Positions 27,090 to 36,480 of a stretch of 64,000 bases of DNA are shown here, piece by piece. Position numbers and translations under genes: made by a program. This stretch comes from Acidobacteriaceae bacterium. Lineage in GTDB: Bacteria > Acidobacteriota > Terriglobia > Terriglobales > Acidobacteriaceae. Below the pieces are notes generated by a model. The model saw only the letters and a program-made list of their open reading frames with translations. It was not told the origin of the DNA and searched no databases. The stretch covers positions 1-64,000 of the forward strand of contig JAPWKG010000026.1 of NCBI GenBank assembly GCA_028283625.1. The letters are read 5' to 3'. The stretch's first letter is position 1; each line of letters opens with the position of its first letter.

Positions 27090-28151
27090 TTATCCGAGGC
27101 GCTTGATGAGCTCACCAACAAAGATCACATTCTCAACCGGCGTGTTGGGGACGATGCCGTGGCCGAGGTTGAAGATGTGGCCCGGCTGCTTTGCGTTCTG
27201 CGCGAGGATCTCTTTGACGCGGCTCTCGATGACTTCCTGCGGAGCGAAGAGCGTGATGGGGTCGAGGTTGCCCTGCACGGCGAGGTTGGGGCCGAGGCTC
27301 TTGCGGGCTTCGTCAAGCGGAGTGCGCCAGTCGAGGCCGAGAACGTCTGCGCCGGTCTGCTTCATGGTGGGAAGAAGCGAGGCGGTATCCACGCCGAAGT
27401 AGATGACGGGCACGCCCATGGCCTGGACGCGGCGGACGAGCTCAGTTGTTGCGGCGAGGCAGTAGTCGCGGTAGTCGCTGATGGAGAGCGCGCCCGCCCA
27501 GGAGTCGAAGATCTGGATGACGTCGGCACCGGCGTCGACCTGCTGCTGCGCGTACTCGGTGAGGACGGTGAGGAGCTTCTCCATGAGGAGCTGCCAGGAG
27601 CCGTCGGTGGAGTACATGAGCTTCTTGGCTTCGATGTAGTTGCGCGAGCCGCCGCCTTCGATCATGTAGCTGGCGAGGGTGAAGGGAGCGCCGATGAAGC
27701 CGATGATGCCGAGCTGGTCTTGATTGTCTATGCCGCGGGCGCCGTCGGGGCGCGGCGCGGCAAAGTGCTTCGCGACCTTCTCGATAGCCTGCGCGACGTA
27801 GGTGAGTTCGGCGGCGCGGGTGGTGTCGAGTTTTTCGATCTGCTCGCGGGTGCGAATGGGCTGGTGCACGACGGGACCTTCGCCGTTGACGAACTCGAAG
27901 TCGAGCCCCATGGGGGTGAGCGGCAGAAGGAGGTCGGCAAAGATGATGGCCGCATCCACGCCAAGGCGTTCAGCTGCGGTGATGGTGACCTCTGCGGCGA
28001 TCTCCGGAGTACGGCAGATTTCGAGCAGCGAGTGATGCTTACGCACCGCCATGTACTCGGGCATGTAGCGGCCAGCCTGGCGAAGGAACCAGAAGGGCGT
28101 ACGGTCAACAGGCTGATGCAGGCAGGCGCGAACGAAACGGGAAGAAGACAT
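27090..28151 (-). CDS. hemE: Uroporphyrinogen decarboxylase
   Basis: Converts uroporphyrinogen III to coproporphyrinogen III. 353 residues with the signature PFWFLRQAGRYMPEY, the catalytic Asp in IIFADLLLP, and the second signature GFIGAPFTLASYMIEGG. ATG at 28151 matches the family start; 24 further codons are open. First gene of the haem cluster hemE-hemH-hemY-P450, with spacings of 55, 68 and 18 bases. Confidence 0.95.
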   Translation of the reverse strand: MSSSRFVRACLHQPVDRTPFWFLRQAGRYMPEYMAVRKHHSLLEICRTPEIAAEVTITAAERLGVDAAIIFADLLLPLTPMGLDFEFVNGEGPVVHQPIRTREQIEKLDTTRAAELTYVAQAIEKVAKHFAAPRPDGARGIDNQDQLGIIGFIGAPFTLASYMIEGGGSRNYIEAKKLMYSTDGSWQLLMEKLLTVLTEYAQQQVDAGADVIQIFDSWAGALSISDYRDYCLAATTELVRRVQAMGVPVIYFGVDTASLLPTMKQTGADVLGLDWRTPLDEARKSLGPNLAVQGNLDPITLFAPQEVIESRVKEILAQNAKQPGHIFNLGHGIVPNTPVENVIFVGELIKRLG

Positions 28152-28278
28152 GCTGGCTTTCACAAAGGGCGGCTGCGTGGGGGGAGACAACAGAGTTGCG
28201 TTGCTCCGCACTGCAGGCAGCACGCCGTCTTTGTAAGGCTAGCAGGTATGGTCAGGCGCTGTGAGCCTGGCGCGTCGA

Positions 28279-29085
28279 TTACTGTGGCGGGGTTGCGGTG
28301 CCGGAGGTGTCTGCGGGCGCGCTGCTGCTGGAGCCAGAGGGTGTCTCCGGAGAAGCAGGCTCCGGGGCGGGGGCCGGTTGGGCCGAGGGCGGCGGCGGGG
28401 GCGGCTGTGGGCTATTGCGTGGCTTATGCTCCTTCGGCTCCCGGGGGTAACCGCTGTGGGCTGCGCCGACCTCGGAGTGGAAGGGGATGCGGAAGCGCAC
28501 GCCAACGCTGACGGTGTAGGGAGAAAGCGTGTAGTTGCTGCCATCGGGCTTGATGACGCTGTTTTCTCCCAGGCTCCAGTGCTGCATCTGGAGATCGCCG
28601 AAGACGGACCAGTTGCGCAGGAAGTCGACGTTGAGGCCGCCGCCATAGGAGAGCATAAGGCCGTGATCCGGCGGGTAGTCCGGGATCGGCGGAACGACGT
28701 AGCGGATGGTGCCGCGTCCGATGAGGAAGTCCGCGTAGGGCTGGTAGCGGCTGCGGAAGGTGCGACCGACACGGATGCCGCCGGAGAGAGTGCTCTGGTC
28801 CACAATATCGCCGGAGACATGGGTGTAACGGAATTCAAGGGAAGGTTCGTAGCGCGCGTGGCCGATGTAACGGGTGAAGAGGCCGCCGAGCAGATAGCCG
28901 GTATCGTGCGGCTGGCCGTAGTCCGGCGCTACGCGAGAGTAGCCGCCGAAGGCGAAGATGTCCGCGCCTTTCTCTGCGGTGAAGCCCGCCTGAGCTCTTG
29001 CCTGCGGTGCGATGCAGAGCAGAAGAGGGATGACGGCTCCGAGCGCGCGAAAAAGAGCGGGACGGATGGGCAGATGTGAGGGCAT
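28279..29085 (-). CDS. Exported outer-membrane beta-barrel protein with Pro-rich tail
   Basis: 268 residues: signal peptide (about 1-32, IAPQARA), a barrel of about 190 residues (IFAFGGYSRVAPDYG, YEPSLEFRYTHVSGD, LSYGGGLNVDFLRNWSVFGDLQMQHWS, TVSVGVRFRIPF) and a Pro/Ala/Ser-rich C-terminal tail of about 60 residues. Clearly related in layout to the protein at 22363-23040, which lacks the tail. Function unknown. Located just upstream of hemE on the same strand. Confidence 0.7.
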   Translation of the reverse strand: MPSHLPIRPALFRALGAVIPLLLCIAPQARAQAGFTAEKGADIFAFGGYSRVAPDYGQPHDTGYLLGGLFTRYIGHARYEPSLEFRYTHVSGDIVDQSTLSGGIRVGRTFRSRYQPYADFLIGRGTIRYVVPPIPDYPPDHGLMLSYGGGLNVDFLRNWSVFGDLQMQHWSLGENSVIKPDGSNYTLSPYTVSVGVRFRIPFHSEVGAAHSGYPREPKEHKPRNSPQPPPPPPSAQPAPAPEPASPETPSGSSSSAPADTSGTATPPQ

Positions 29086-29145
29086 GGAAAACCTTTCGAA
29101 GTTGGGAGGTGCGAGCGTGCCACTCAGTCTGCTCTTGCGTGGGTT

Positions 29146-29181
29146 GGATTCAGGTGGGAGCCCTTCTGGCTGCCTGAATCC
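29146..29181. other. Imperfect hairpin between divergent barrel and pyrophosphatase genes
   Basis: GGATTCAGG pairs with CCTGAATCC, with an inner AGCC/GGCT helix. No T run. It could be an RNA structure in either leader or a protein site; no known riboswitch class is recognisable. Confidence 0.3.
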
Positions 29182-29367
29182 TCTGATGCTCCTTGTATCA
29201 GGCGGAAGTGCTTTCTCCTTATCCCCGATCCGGTGGATTTCAGCCGCCGGGCATGTAGACTATGCTCGTTGCTCTCCGCGCGCTTGGACGAGGTGGCTTG
29301 TTTTGGGCTGGAACGGGCGGTAACGTAGTGACTGAATTTTTTGACAAGGAACGGAACACTTTCCGCT

Positions 29368-29898
29368 ATGCCGAATTACCTTGAGTTGCCCGTAGGATCG
29401 AAGGCGCCTGAGTTGGTCAATGCCGTGATCGAAATTCCTGCCGATGGCGTAACGAAGTACGAGTACGACAAGGAACTGCACGTCTTCAAGCTGGACCGCA
29501 ACCTGTTCTCGCCGGTGCACTATCCGGGCGATTACGGCTTTATCCCGTCGACGCTGGGCGACGATGGCGATCCGCTGGATGTTCTGGTGCTGGTGGACCG
29601 TCCGAGCTTTCCGGGATGCCTGCAGGAGGTTCGTCCGATCGGTGCGCTGGAGATGATTGACGGCGGCGAGGGCGATGAGAAGATTCTCTGCGTGGGCGCT
29701 GGCAATCCGCGCTACAAGGATGTGTATGACTATTCGGATATCTATCCGCACATTCTGAAAGAGATCACGCACTTCTTCTCGGTCTACAAAGACCTGGAGG
29801 GCAAGACGGTGGAAGTGAAGGGATGGCGCGATGCGCAGTTTGCGCGCGAGCTGGTGATCAAGAGCCAGAATGCCTTCCTGGAGAAGAACAAGAAGTAA
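29368..29898 (+). CDS. ppa: Inorganic pyrophosphatase (family I)
   Basis: Hydrolyses pyrophosphate to drive biosynthesis. 176 residues, usual prokaryotic length, with EIPADGVTKYEYDKE near the N-terminus, DYGFIPSTLGDDGDPLDVLVL (the metal-binding Asp triad) and KDLEGKTVEVKGW near the C-terminus. ATG at 29368 matches the family start; nine upstream codons are open from a TTG. Followed by an 18-bp perfect terminator stem. Confidence 0.95.
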   Translation: MPNYLELPVGSKAPELVNAVIEIPADGVTKYEYDKELHVFKLDRNLFSPVHYPGDYGFIPSTLGDDGDPLDVLVLVDRPSFPGCLQEVRPIGALEMIDGGEGDEKILCVGAGNPRYKDVYDYSDIYPHILKEITHFFSVYKDLEGKTVEVKGWRDAQFARELVIKSQNAFLEKNKK

Positions 29899-29920
29899 CG
29901 CTTCTGCATACTTTTTAAAG

Positions 29921-29963
29921 CAGCAACGCCTGCGAGAGCACCTCTCGCAGGCGTTGCTGTTTT
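29921..29963. terminator. Strong terminator between convergent ppa and permease genes
   Basis: CAGCAACGCCTGCGAGAG pairs perfectly over 18 bp with its complement around a 3-base loop, followed by TTTT on the plus strand. Confidence 0.88.
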
Positions 29964-31395
29964 AGGTTCGGCGCGGCCGCTCGAAGAGCGCGTAGGTGAG
30001 CATGCCGGCAAGAGCAACGAGTACGGCGAAGAACAGAGCCGGGATGCTGCCCACTTTTTCATCGCGGGCTGAGTAAAGCGCGAAGAGGATGAGCGCGAGT
30101 GGGCCAAGACCGAGCAGCGTGGCCACGGCATCTCCGCCGGGGACGCGGAAGGGCCGGGGAAGAGCTGGCTCTTTGCGACGCAGGGCGATGAGTGCGGCGA
30201 ACTCCAGCAGCAGAGCAGCGCCGTAGAGCACGAGATCGAGCGTGATCAAGCGCTCAAAGGTGAGCCCGAGCGCGAGCGCCCAGCCGGTGGCGCAAGCCAG
30301 CACGCTGACCCAGGGCACGCCGTTGCGCAGGCGCCGGGTGAGCAGGCGGGGCAGCAGACCGTCTTCTGCCATTGCGTATGGCAGGCGCGTGAGTGTGAGC
30401 GTCAGCGCGTTGAAGGTGCCGAGGCCGTCGAGCGAACCGGCGATGACGACGGCGAGCGCCAGGGCCGGGCCCGCGAGCAGCTCCGCAGCGTCTGTCCACG
30501 CGCCGGTGGAGAAGCGTTCGGCCGGAATGCCGGCGGCCCAGACGGCGGCGAGCGGCAGCATGTAGACGAACATGACGGCGATGGCGGAGCGGAACATGGC
30601 GCGCGGGTAGTTGCGCTGCGGATCTTCCACCTCCTGCGCGATGGTGGAGGCGTTGTCCCAGCCCATGTAATTCCAGAGCGTGATGGGGATGGCGGCGAGC
30701 AGATCATGACGCAGCGCAGGCTGCGCTGCGTGGGTCAGGTGCAGACCGCCGTGCAGGGCTTTCCAGAAGCCGGCGAGGACCAAAAGAACGAAGGGCGAGA
30801 GCGAGACGCACATCATGCCGATGGAGCCTTCGCCTACGGCTACAGCGCCGCGGAGGTTCCAGAGCGTGGCCAGGGTAACGATCGCGAGCTTGAGCGCGAG
30901 GCCGCGATGGCCTGCGGTGAGCGCGGGGTATAGATGGCCGAGGTAAAGGGTAAACGTGGTCGGGTAGATGGCCATATCGAAGACGCTGGCGGAGAGGGAG
31001 AGCCAGGCTTCCTGAAAGCCCCAGAAGCGTCCGAGACCGCGCGTGACCCAGATGTAAAAGCCGCCTTCGGTAGGGATGGCCGAGGCCAGTTCGCCGACCA
31101 TGAGCGCGGTGGGCAGGCTCCAGAACAGCGGCACGAGCGCGAGCAGCAAAAGCGCCCAGTGGAAACCGGCGAGGCCGATGATGTCTTCTAGGCCGTAGGG
31201 GCCGCCGGAAACCATAAAGTAGGTGGCAGCGACGAGGGGGAGAAGGCGGAGCTTGCGAGGGGAGCGGCGGGGCTGGGTTATTTTAGGTAACCTCCTTGTG
31301 TTGTGGCGCGTGTCGATGGGGGAAGAGCTGTGTTTTGCAACGCGCGATTGTTGAATGTATCGGATACGGCACGGGCTCTGAGAAAAAATCTGCAA
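29962..31395 (-). CDS. APC family amino acid permease (start unresolved)
   Basis: Inner-membrane amino acid/polyamine/organocation permease with about 12 helices. The first helix carries the family glycine motif (YFMVSGGPYGLEDIIG), followed by GGFYIWVTRGLGRFWGF and a central WNYMGWDNASTIAQEVEDP loop. Substrate unknown. The start is odd: no in-frame ATG or GTG exists before residue 61. TTG at 31395 is conventional but lacks a ribosome site and adds an atypical 38-residue basic leader. A perfect AAGGAGG (31291-31297) sits 9 bases before an ATA codon (31279-31281), where family-like sequence begins. Confidence 0.82.
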   Translation of the reverse strand: MQIFSQSPCRIRYIQQSRVAKHSSSPIDTRHNTRRLPKITQPRRSPRKLRLLPLVAATYFMVSGGPYGLEDIIGLAGFHWALLLLALVPLFWSLPTALMVGELASAIPTEGGFYIWVTRGLGRFWGFQEAWLSLSASVFDMAIYPTTFTLYLGHLYPALTAGHRGLALKLAIVTLATLWNLRGAVAVGEGSIGMMCVSLSPFVLLVLAGFWKALHGGLHLTHAAQPALRHDLLAAIPITLWNYMGWDNASTIAQEVEDPQRNYPRAMFRSAIAVMFVYMLPLAAVWAAGIPAERFSTGAWTDAAELLAGPALALAVVIAGSLDGLGTFNALTLTLTRLPYAMAEDGLLPRLLTRRLRNGVPWVSVLACATGWALALGLTFERLITLDLVLYGAALLLEFAALIALRRKEPALPRPFRVPGGDAVATLLGLGPLALILFALYSARDEKVGSIPALFFAVLVALAGMLTYALFERPRRT

Positions 31396-31448
31396 GGAAA
31401 GTTCTGGCGCGCGGCGCGCACGCGCCTTCCGGGTATAATTCAGGGTAC

Positions 31449-31541
31449 GGACAGTTGGCCGAGAGGCTGAAGGCGGCGGTTTGCTAAACCGTTATAGGAC
31501 CAAAAGTTCTATCGGGGGTTCGAATCCCCCACTGTCCGCCA
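31449..31541 (+). tRNA. tRNA-Ser(GCU)
   Basis: Acceptor GGACAGT pairs with ACTGTCC; discriminator G; encoded CCA. D-arm GGCCGAGAGGCTGAAGGC, anticodon loop TTGCTAA (anticodon GCT), long variable arm TATAGGACCAAAAGTTCTATC and T-arm GGGGGTTCGAATCCCCC. The long variable arm and D-loop are typical of serine tRNA. Confidence 0.96.
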
Positions 31542-31580
31542 GATTGAACTCGACATTCAGCAAATGTTGAAGAAGCAAAG

Positions 31581-31617
31581 CAAAGTCCCCGCCAACTGCC
31601 GGGGACTTTGACGTTTT
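31581..31617 (+). terminator. Terminator after tRNA-Ser
   Basis: CAAAGTCCCCG pairs with CGGGGACTTTG, loop of 8, then a T-rich tail. Confidence 0.75.
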
Positions 31618-31788
31618 GGTATGAAAAAATTCCCTCAGGAGAATGCACACGGGAGGCAGCGACTCGTAGAACCTTCTCCCTGAAGCCAGGCTGGAGATCT
31701 CTCCGTAGAGGTTGGTGAGTACATTGGCGATTTCGCGTTCAACTGAAGATCCCCACGGACGATAACCGCGTTTCTCAGGAGCGATCCG

Positions 31789-32757
31789 TCATCGCAGATT
31801 GCGCACCGTTATGCGGTGGCCGTCAGTGGTCGCTAGTCGGTCACCGTCTGGACGAATCGTTGCGCCTCGGTCGGCGGTACGCACAATGTCTTCCTCGCGA
31901 TACAGCTCGACTCCTGTCTCAAGGTCGAAAACTTGGAGCCGGAAATATGGGAATAGTCCGGCTGCATCGGTAACAGGAAACACGGAACCATTCGAGTAAA
32001 TCAGTACCCTTCGTCTCTTGCCTGTCGAGACCTGCATATGTGCTCCTGCTCCGTAGGCTTGGCAATACATGTACCGTCCGCATGGAGGCAGCACCCAATT
32101 CAAACTGGCGATTTTTTTGACGGAACTTTTCTCGCTTTCGAGGTTCAGAGCCTCGCCATCCTGAACAACCGTTTGACCATTCAGGAAGCGGAAAAATATC
32201 TTGTTCGAGCCGTGTTGGCTCGAATGCTCCCGATCTAAGAGCGCAAGTGGTGTCCCGCCAAAGGTGAAGTTTATCCCGTCCATTGAGACGGTCACTTTGC
32301 CCTCTTGATTTACGTTTTGTGTGGACGGCGTGAATCGATGCGGTGGTAATTTCAGCGACTGAATCGGGGTCAGGCTTCTATCATCTACCTCAAGATCATT
32401 TGAACGCGCGAGTACAAGTCGTTCATCATCGATCACGACACCTGGGTCGGTAGATGGCCAAGGCTTGCGAGCCAGCACATGCCCGTCAATGGAAATCACA
32501 TTCAAAGCGATTTGGTTTACGGACCGATAGCAGTCGCCCGGTGGACCTGAGAGTAGGAGCAGGCTTGTCTCCGAGAAGAACTGAATCCTTTGCTGGAAAG
32601 TTCGGCAAGGAGTAGCAGGCTTGAGAACGTGATTCAAGTCGATCAAAGATATCTGTGCCAAATCAATGCCGGGCTGCTGAGGCGCGTCAACTTGTGCGAG
32701 GACAAAAGCGGGCATAGCGAACAGAAGCAGAAAGACGTGATGACGAAGGCGGTACAC
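31789..32757 (-). CDS. Exported hypothetical protein with WD40/quinoprotein-like strands
   Basis: 322 residues beginning with GTG at 32757. A signal peptide (about 1-21, FAMPAFVLA) is followed by repeated beta-strand segments (RIQFFSETSLLLLSG, IDDERLVLARS, RLQVFDLETGVELYREE, RLATTDGHRITVRNL) that look like blades of a propeller. Three or four Cys are present (PCRTF, GDCYR, PPCGRYMYC), so disulfides are possible. No catalytic motif. Codon use and GC are lower than in the flanking core genes. Monocistronic. Confidence 0.6.
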   Translation of the reverse strand: MYRLRHHVFLLLFAMPAFVLAQVDAPQQPGIDLAQISLIDLNHVLKPATPCRTFQQRIQFFSETSLLLLSGPPGDCYRSVNQIALNVISIDGHVLARKPWPSTDPGVVIDDERLVLARSNDLEVDDRSLTPIQSLKLPPHRFTPSTQNVNQEGKVTVSMDGINFTFGGTPLALLDREHSSQHGSNKIFFRFLNGQTVVQDGEALNLESEKSSVKKIASLNWVLPPCGRYMYCQAYGAGAHMQVSTGKRRRVLIYSNGSVFPVTDAAGLFPYFRLQVFDLETGVELYREEDIVRTADRGATIRPDGDRLATTDGHRITVRNLR

Positions 32758-33280
32758 GATTTAGCTGGACCTCTCGCAGTGAGTCTAAGCTTCCCGGAAC
32801 GCTCATATCCACATTAGTACCGACAAGTCGGCTTGTCAGAAGTAATCTCAATTGGTAATAACAGCTCGCTTAGCTCTCAGCGAGTGCATCGGCGATTTCT
32901 CACAACCGAGTCCGAGAAAGCCAAGCTTCCTACAACCGCGTTTCCCGTTACCAATCCCGCATACACCGTTTGCGGGAGACTCAATGAGTGCATTGGCCTG
33001 TTGTCACCAGTTGAGGATTCTCCCCACGCTCGTGATTCGTGTGGACGGCTCGCGTACTGAGAAGAGTCCCGGGGGTATGCCAAGGGCCTGTTTCAAGCTG
33101 ATCGATGCAAGATAAAGGACATTATCATGCGTGAAAGGCGATAAGTTCTAACGAACTGACGGCCTTATCAACGTTGGTAGTGTTCGACGATAGAAAAGGG
33201 ATCGTAGAAATGCAATTAGCTTGCTTTAATATATGGCTGCAACGCTTTACCCATGACCTGATACGCGACCGGAAAAAAAG
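32758..33280. other. Non-coding stretch in accessory region
   Basis: 523 bases without a convincing gene. A small hairpin, GACAAG tcgg CTTGTC, lies at 32822-32837. The last 60 bases before the DUF5946 gene are AT-rich and probably hold its promoter. Confidence 0.4.
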
Positions 33281-33802
33281 ATGGCAGTAACTTATTCATC
33301 AGAACCCTGTCCACGTTGCGGCATATCGTACTCTGCCGTGGAAATTATGCCTCCGACGACAGTGTTGGCATCGCAGGGCTGCTGGGGTGGTTTCAACCAA
33401 ATCCTGGCGAATGAATACTCAGATCCAGCACGTATGGCAATTCATCACCTCACGGTCGATGCCTATATGGCGCAACATCCCGGGGACATCAGGGACCGCT
33501 TCACCCTGTCGGCATTTAATTCCCATTTGCTGGCACTGTATTTCAATCGAGAATTTGGCGTCGGCCAGGTCGAGCTGCGTAAGATTCGTGCCGAAATCGC
33601 CGCAAAATCTGCGCAGCATGGCGCTTGGCTTTCGCCACCGGCAAGCTTACTCGGCATATCGTTCGAATCATTGTTGGCAGCAGAAAACAGCGATGAACAC
33701 AGGGCAGCGGTGGTAGTCTGGGCGGACTGCATATGGCATTGCTGGGAACCGCGAAAGATGGAGTTAGCCAAGCTTGCTGCCGCCTATGGTTTAGAGCGCT
33801 AG
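33281..33802 (+). CDS. DUF5946 family protein
   Basis: 173 residues. It resembles the uncharacterised DUF5946 family: an N-terminal zinc-finger-like CPRCG, an early conserved Cys (SQGCWGGF), the block HHLTVDAYMAQHPG, and SHLLALYF. No enzymatic role is known to me. ATG at 33281 follows a purine-rich GAAAAAAAG. Isolated gene in a gene-poor stretch; possible accessory or transferred gene. Confidence 0.65.
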   Translation: MAVTYSSEPCPRCGISYSAVEIMPPTTVLASQGCWGGFNQILANEYSDPARMAIHHLTVDAYMAQHPGDIRDRFTLSAFNSHLLALYFNREFGVGQVELRKIRAEIAAKSAQHGAWLSPPASLLGISFESLLAAENSDEHRAAVVVWADCIWHCWEPRKMELAKLAAAYGLER

Positions 33803-33829
33803 AAATCGACGACTAAACAGCGTATGAGG

Positions 33830-34240
33830 TCCACAGGCGAATTCGAGCGGATCACGTGCAAATCGGACTCACTTCTCGATTTGTACGAATAGACAGATGC
33901 ACTAATTGAAAGTCGGGCAGGAGGATGTTTGCAGGTCGGAGTGGTCCGTCGGTCGATGCGAAAGAACGAGTGGGCAGCTCGCCCTGCCTCGTTGGGTTCA
34001 TAACCCAAAGAGGAGAACAGACGCCCATTGAAGGAGTTGTCTGCTCAGATTTCAACGAGCGCAAAATCGCCGATGCGCTCATCGACCCATCCCAGTTCTG
34101 AAAACGCGCATTGGACCGAAGTCGCAATTCCAGAACAAACGATCCGGGGGCGCGGTCACCGCCGTCGTTCAGATCGATTTCCAGATGTAGTGTTTTGGCT
34201 GTCCTATCATCTCTGGCACCTTAGAGCGATGTATCCAGGT
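33830..34240 (-). pseudogene. Possible decayed gene, frameshifted
   Basis: On the minus strand, protein-like text switches frame: LHLEIDLNDGGDRAPGSF in one, then SELGWVDERIGDFALVEI followed by a TGA and ADNSFNGRLFSSLGYEP in another. The last pieces recall GNAT or similar domains, but I cannot assign a family. It is either a relic or chance; no intact start or ribosome site is seen. Confidence 0.25.
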
Positions 34241-34415
34241 CAAGTTAGATCAATTCCAAGGTCATAGGATTTGTAAACGTCTCGACAGGCAGCCTGGGTA
34301 CCTGTAGCCTTGACCTGTTCAGCCTCCTTTTCCGAAGCGATGCTTTGTCTCTATGGTGTCGTGACCAGTTCAATAGTGGCCGACCCATATGTGTTTGGCT
34401 TAGCAGGAGTGTGCG

Positions 34416-36080
34416 GTGTTGAAACGTTCTCGAATCCTTACTTTAGGTTGGCTCTTAGCTTCTGCCATTCTGACGCCATTGATGGCGCAGGCAACCGAGC
34501 TGACGGTTGCCGCTGACGCCCACGTGAGCTTAGCTCATAGTTCGACTAACTACGGCTATATGTCGAATCTGTATGTGGGCAACGGAAACACCACGTTCGT
34601 CAAATTCGATCTGGGTGCGCTACCGGCAGGCATAACCTCCGCTCAGATTTCCAGTGCGAAAGCGACATTTTTTATCAATCGAATCTTCACACCTGGCTCG
34701 ATCATCGTGGCCCCTGTGACTTCGGGTTGGACTGAGGCGGACGTCACGGCAGCTGGTACACCCACTGTGGGTGCATCGGTCGTTTCGTTCACCCCTACGA
34801 TCGCTGGCGAGTATGTGACAGTTGATATCACGTCTCTCGTACAAGGCTGGGTGACCAGTCCGGCGACGAACTTCGGCATCGCACTTAGCTCTACGAGCGG
34901 TAGTTTTGCGTTGGATTCAAAAGAGAATGACCAGACAGCTCATGTTTCTGGAGTCAGCGTTACGGTGACTTCCATGGGCGCCACTGGGGCTACGGGAGCG
35001 ACGGGGGTACAAGGTATCCAAGGCATTCCAGGTGTGGCAGGACCTACCGGAGCTCAGGGTGCCACTGGAGCGGCGGGTGCTACAGGGGCTGCCGGTGCTA
35101 TCGGCGCCACAGGTGCCGCGGGGGCCGTAGGTGCGACCGGAGCACAAGGTGTGGCTGGCGCCACAGGTGCGCGAGGAGCCACCGGGGCGACTGGCTCCGC
35201 GGGAGCCACTGGAGCAACGGGGAGCCAAGGAGCGACGGGAGTACAAGGTGTGGCCGGCGCCACAGGTGCGCAAGGAGCCACCGGGGCGACTGGCTCCGCG
35301 GGAGCCACTGGAGCAACGGGGAGCCAAGGAGCTACAGGAGCTACAGGAGCTACAGGAGCTACAGGAGCTACAGGAGCTACAGGAACGATTGGAGCTATCA
35401 CAAACTTCTCTGCCAATGTGATGTATTCGCTGGGGCAGGTGGTCTTCTGTCCGCGGGGAGGAGCATGCAGCACCAATGCACAAGGAAGCAGCTATATCTA
35501 CATTAACTCCACCGCAAGCGAAGGGAACGCTCCTTTAGCATCGAATGGCTATTGGCAGCAGATTACTGCAGTGGGTCTGAATGGAATAGACGGCGCCACG
35601 GGGGCAACTGGACCGGTCGGTAATACCGGAGCTACAGGAGCTACAGGAGCCACTGGCGCAGGTGGTGGCCTAAGCTATACCGGGAACTCGTTTTCTAACG
35701 GTATTCCTTATACCGTGAGCAGCCACGGGCAGGGCACAGCCGCGCAGGTCTATCATTCCCCGATAAGTTCGGGTGTCGGAACGACTGACAGTACGGCAAA
35801 CGTAGCCCTTCCCATCCCGGCATCCTGCATAGCCAATGTTGCCTTCTATTCCCCGGGTAACAATTTGAGCTTTCAGTTGATGTTTTCGCCATATGCCGGT
35901 GGTGCTTCACCCATAGGTGGCATTCCTGTCGCAGGTTGTTCGGTATCTGCGGCGAGTAATTACCAATGCTCCCTGACAGGTGTTCTGCTGACCGCAGGGA
36001 CTGTCGTTTGGATCAGCACTACCCCGAACACGGCGAGTGTCCAGTTCACGACAGCATTCTCTTGTCAGCCTCTGACCTAA
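34416..36080 (+). CDS. Exported DNRLRE-domain protein with collagen-like repeats
   Basis: 554 residues, probable surface protein. GTG start at 34416 preceded by CAGGAGT, then a signal peptide ending MAQA (about 26). Residues 28-185 form a DNRLRE/carbohydrate-binding-like domain ([39 protein letters not shown]). From about 188 to 328 come Gly-X-Y repeats mostly GAT/GAQ/GPT (collagen-like), then a non-repetitive insert (about 330-392), a second short Gly-X-Y block, and a C-terminal beta-rich domain of about 130 residues. Internal DNA repeats suggest length variation. May form trimeric fibres; host or substrate contact is speculative. Confidence 0.82.
   Translation: MLKRSRILTLGWLLASAILTPLMAQATELTVAADAHVSLAHSSTNYGYMSNLYVGNGNTTFVKFDLGALPAGITSAQISSAKATFFINRIFTPGSIIVAPVTSGWTEADVTAAGTPTVGASVVSFTPTIAGEYVTVDITSLVQGWVTSPATNFGIALSSTSGSFALDSKENDQTAHVSGVSVTVTSMGATGATGATGVQGIQGIPGVAGPTGAQGATGAAGATGAAGAIGATGAAGAVGATGAQGVAGATGARGATGATGSAGATGATGSQGATGVQGVAGATGAQGATGATGSAGATGATGSQGATGATGATGATGATGATGTIGAITNFSANVMYSLGQVVFCPRGGACSTNAQGSSYIYINSTASEGNAPLASNGYWQQITAVGLNGIDGATGATGPVGNTGATGATGATGAGGGLSYTGNSFSNGIPYTVSSHGQGTAAQVYHSPISSGVGTTDSTANVALPIPASCIANVAFYSPGNNLSFQLMFSPYAGGASPIGGIPVAGCSVSAASNYQCSLTGVLLTAGTVVWISTTPNTASVQFTTAFSCQPLT
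35140..35337 (+). repeat. 99-bp tandem duplication in the collagen-like region
   Basis: Two nearly identical units (35140-35238 and 35239-35337) differ at only a few bases. 99 bp is 33 codons, so whole Gly-X-Y triplets are duplicated in frame. Confidence 0.85.
35331..35384 (+). repeat. Six tandem copies of a 9-bp unit (GCTACAGGA)
   Basis: Exact repeats encoding Gly-Ala-Thr. Gain or loss of units would keep the frame and only alter fibre length. Confidence 0.9.
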
Positions 36081-36309
36081 ATGTTTTGCAAGATCCTCCT
36101 TGGTCGCCACCCTATAAAACAGGGGTATCGTGTCACCGGCACCAGAGGCATGGCTTACATCAACCTTGCGGCGGGCGGAGGGGGGAGGGCAGGCTCCCGG
36201 GCCGCAAAGTGCAACTCCTGTGAAGACTCCAACTCTAACGAAGCTGACCCCAGCGCAATGTAAAGCGGCAAGAACTGTTCTTGCGCATGAAGCACAATAT
36301 GGAACGCCG

Positions 36310-36335
36310 AAAGCCCGCGAAAGCGGGCTTTTCTG
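36310..36335 (+). terminator. Intrinsic terminator
   Basis: AAAGCCCGC gaaa GCGGGCTTT followed by TCTGTGTTT; likely ends the collagen-like gene transcript. Confidence 0.75.
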
Positions 36336-36480
36336 TGTTTCAAGTTCTGGCTTGAGAGGCGCGCGCGTACCTGAAGCGAGCGCGAAAACCCTGCCAGGTT
36401 CGCGCTAAGGCAAAACGGCACAAAATGCAGCACTTGGATTGAACGTATTTCTATGAATCTTGTACATCGCTTGGAGAACC

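Noticed and set aside
29146..29181. Known riboswitch or leader upstream of ppa
   Set aside because: Only a simple imperfect hairpin; none of the conserved cores of known riboswitch classes is present.
31449..31541. tRNA-Ser as attachment site of an integrated element
   Set aside because: No integrase gene and no visible repeat of the tRNA 3' end within the next 5 kb.
35140..35384. Short regular repeats considered as a CRISPR array
   Set aside because: Repeats are directly adjacent, coding, in frame with Gly-X-Y triplets and have no spacers or cas genes nearby.
36081..36408. Small frames after the collagen-like gene
   Set aside because: No ribosome site, no family resemblance, and the reading crosses a terminator hairpin.
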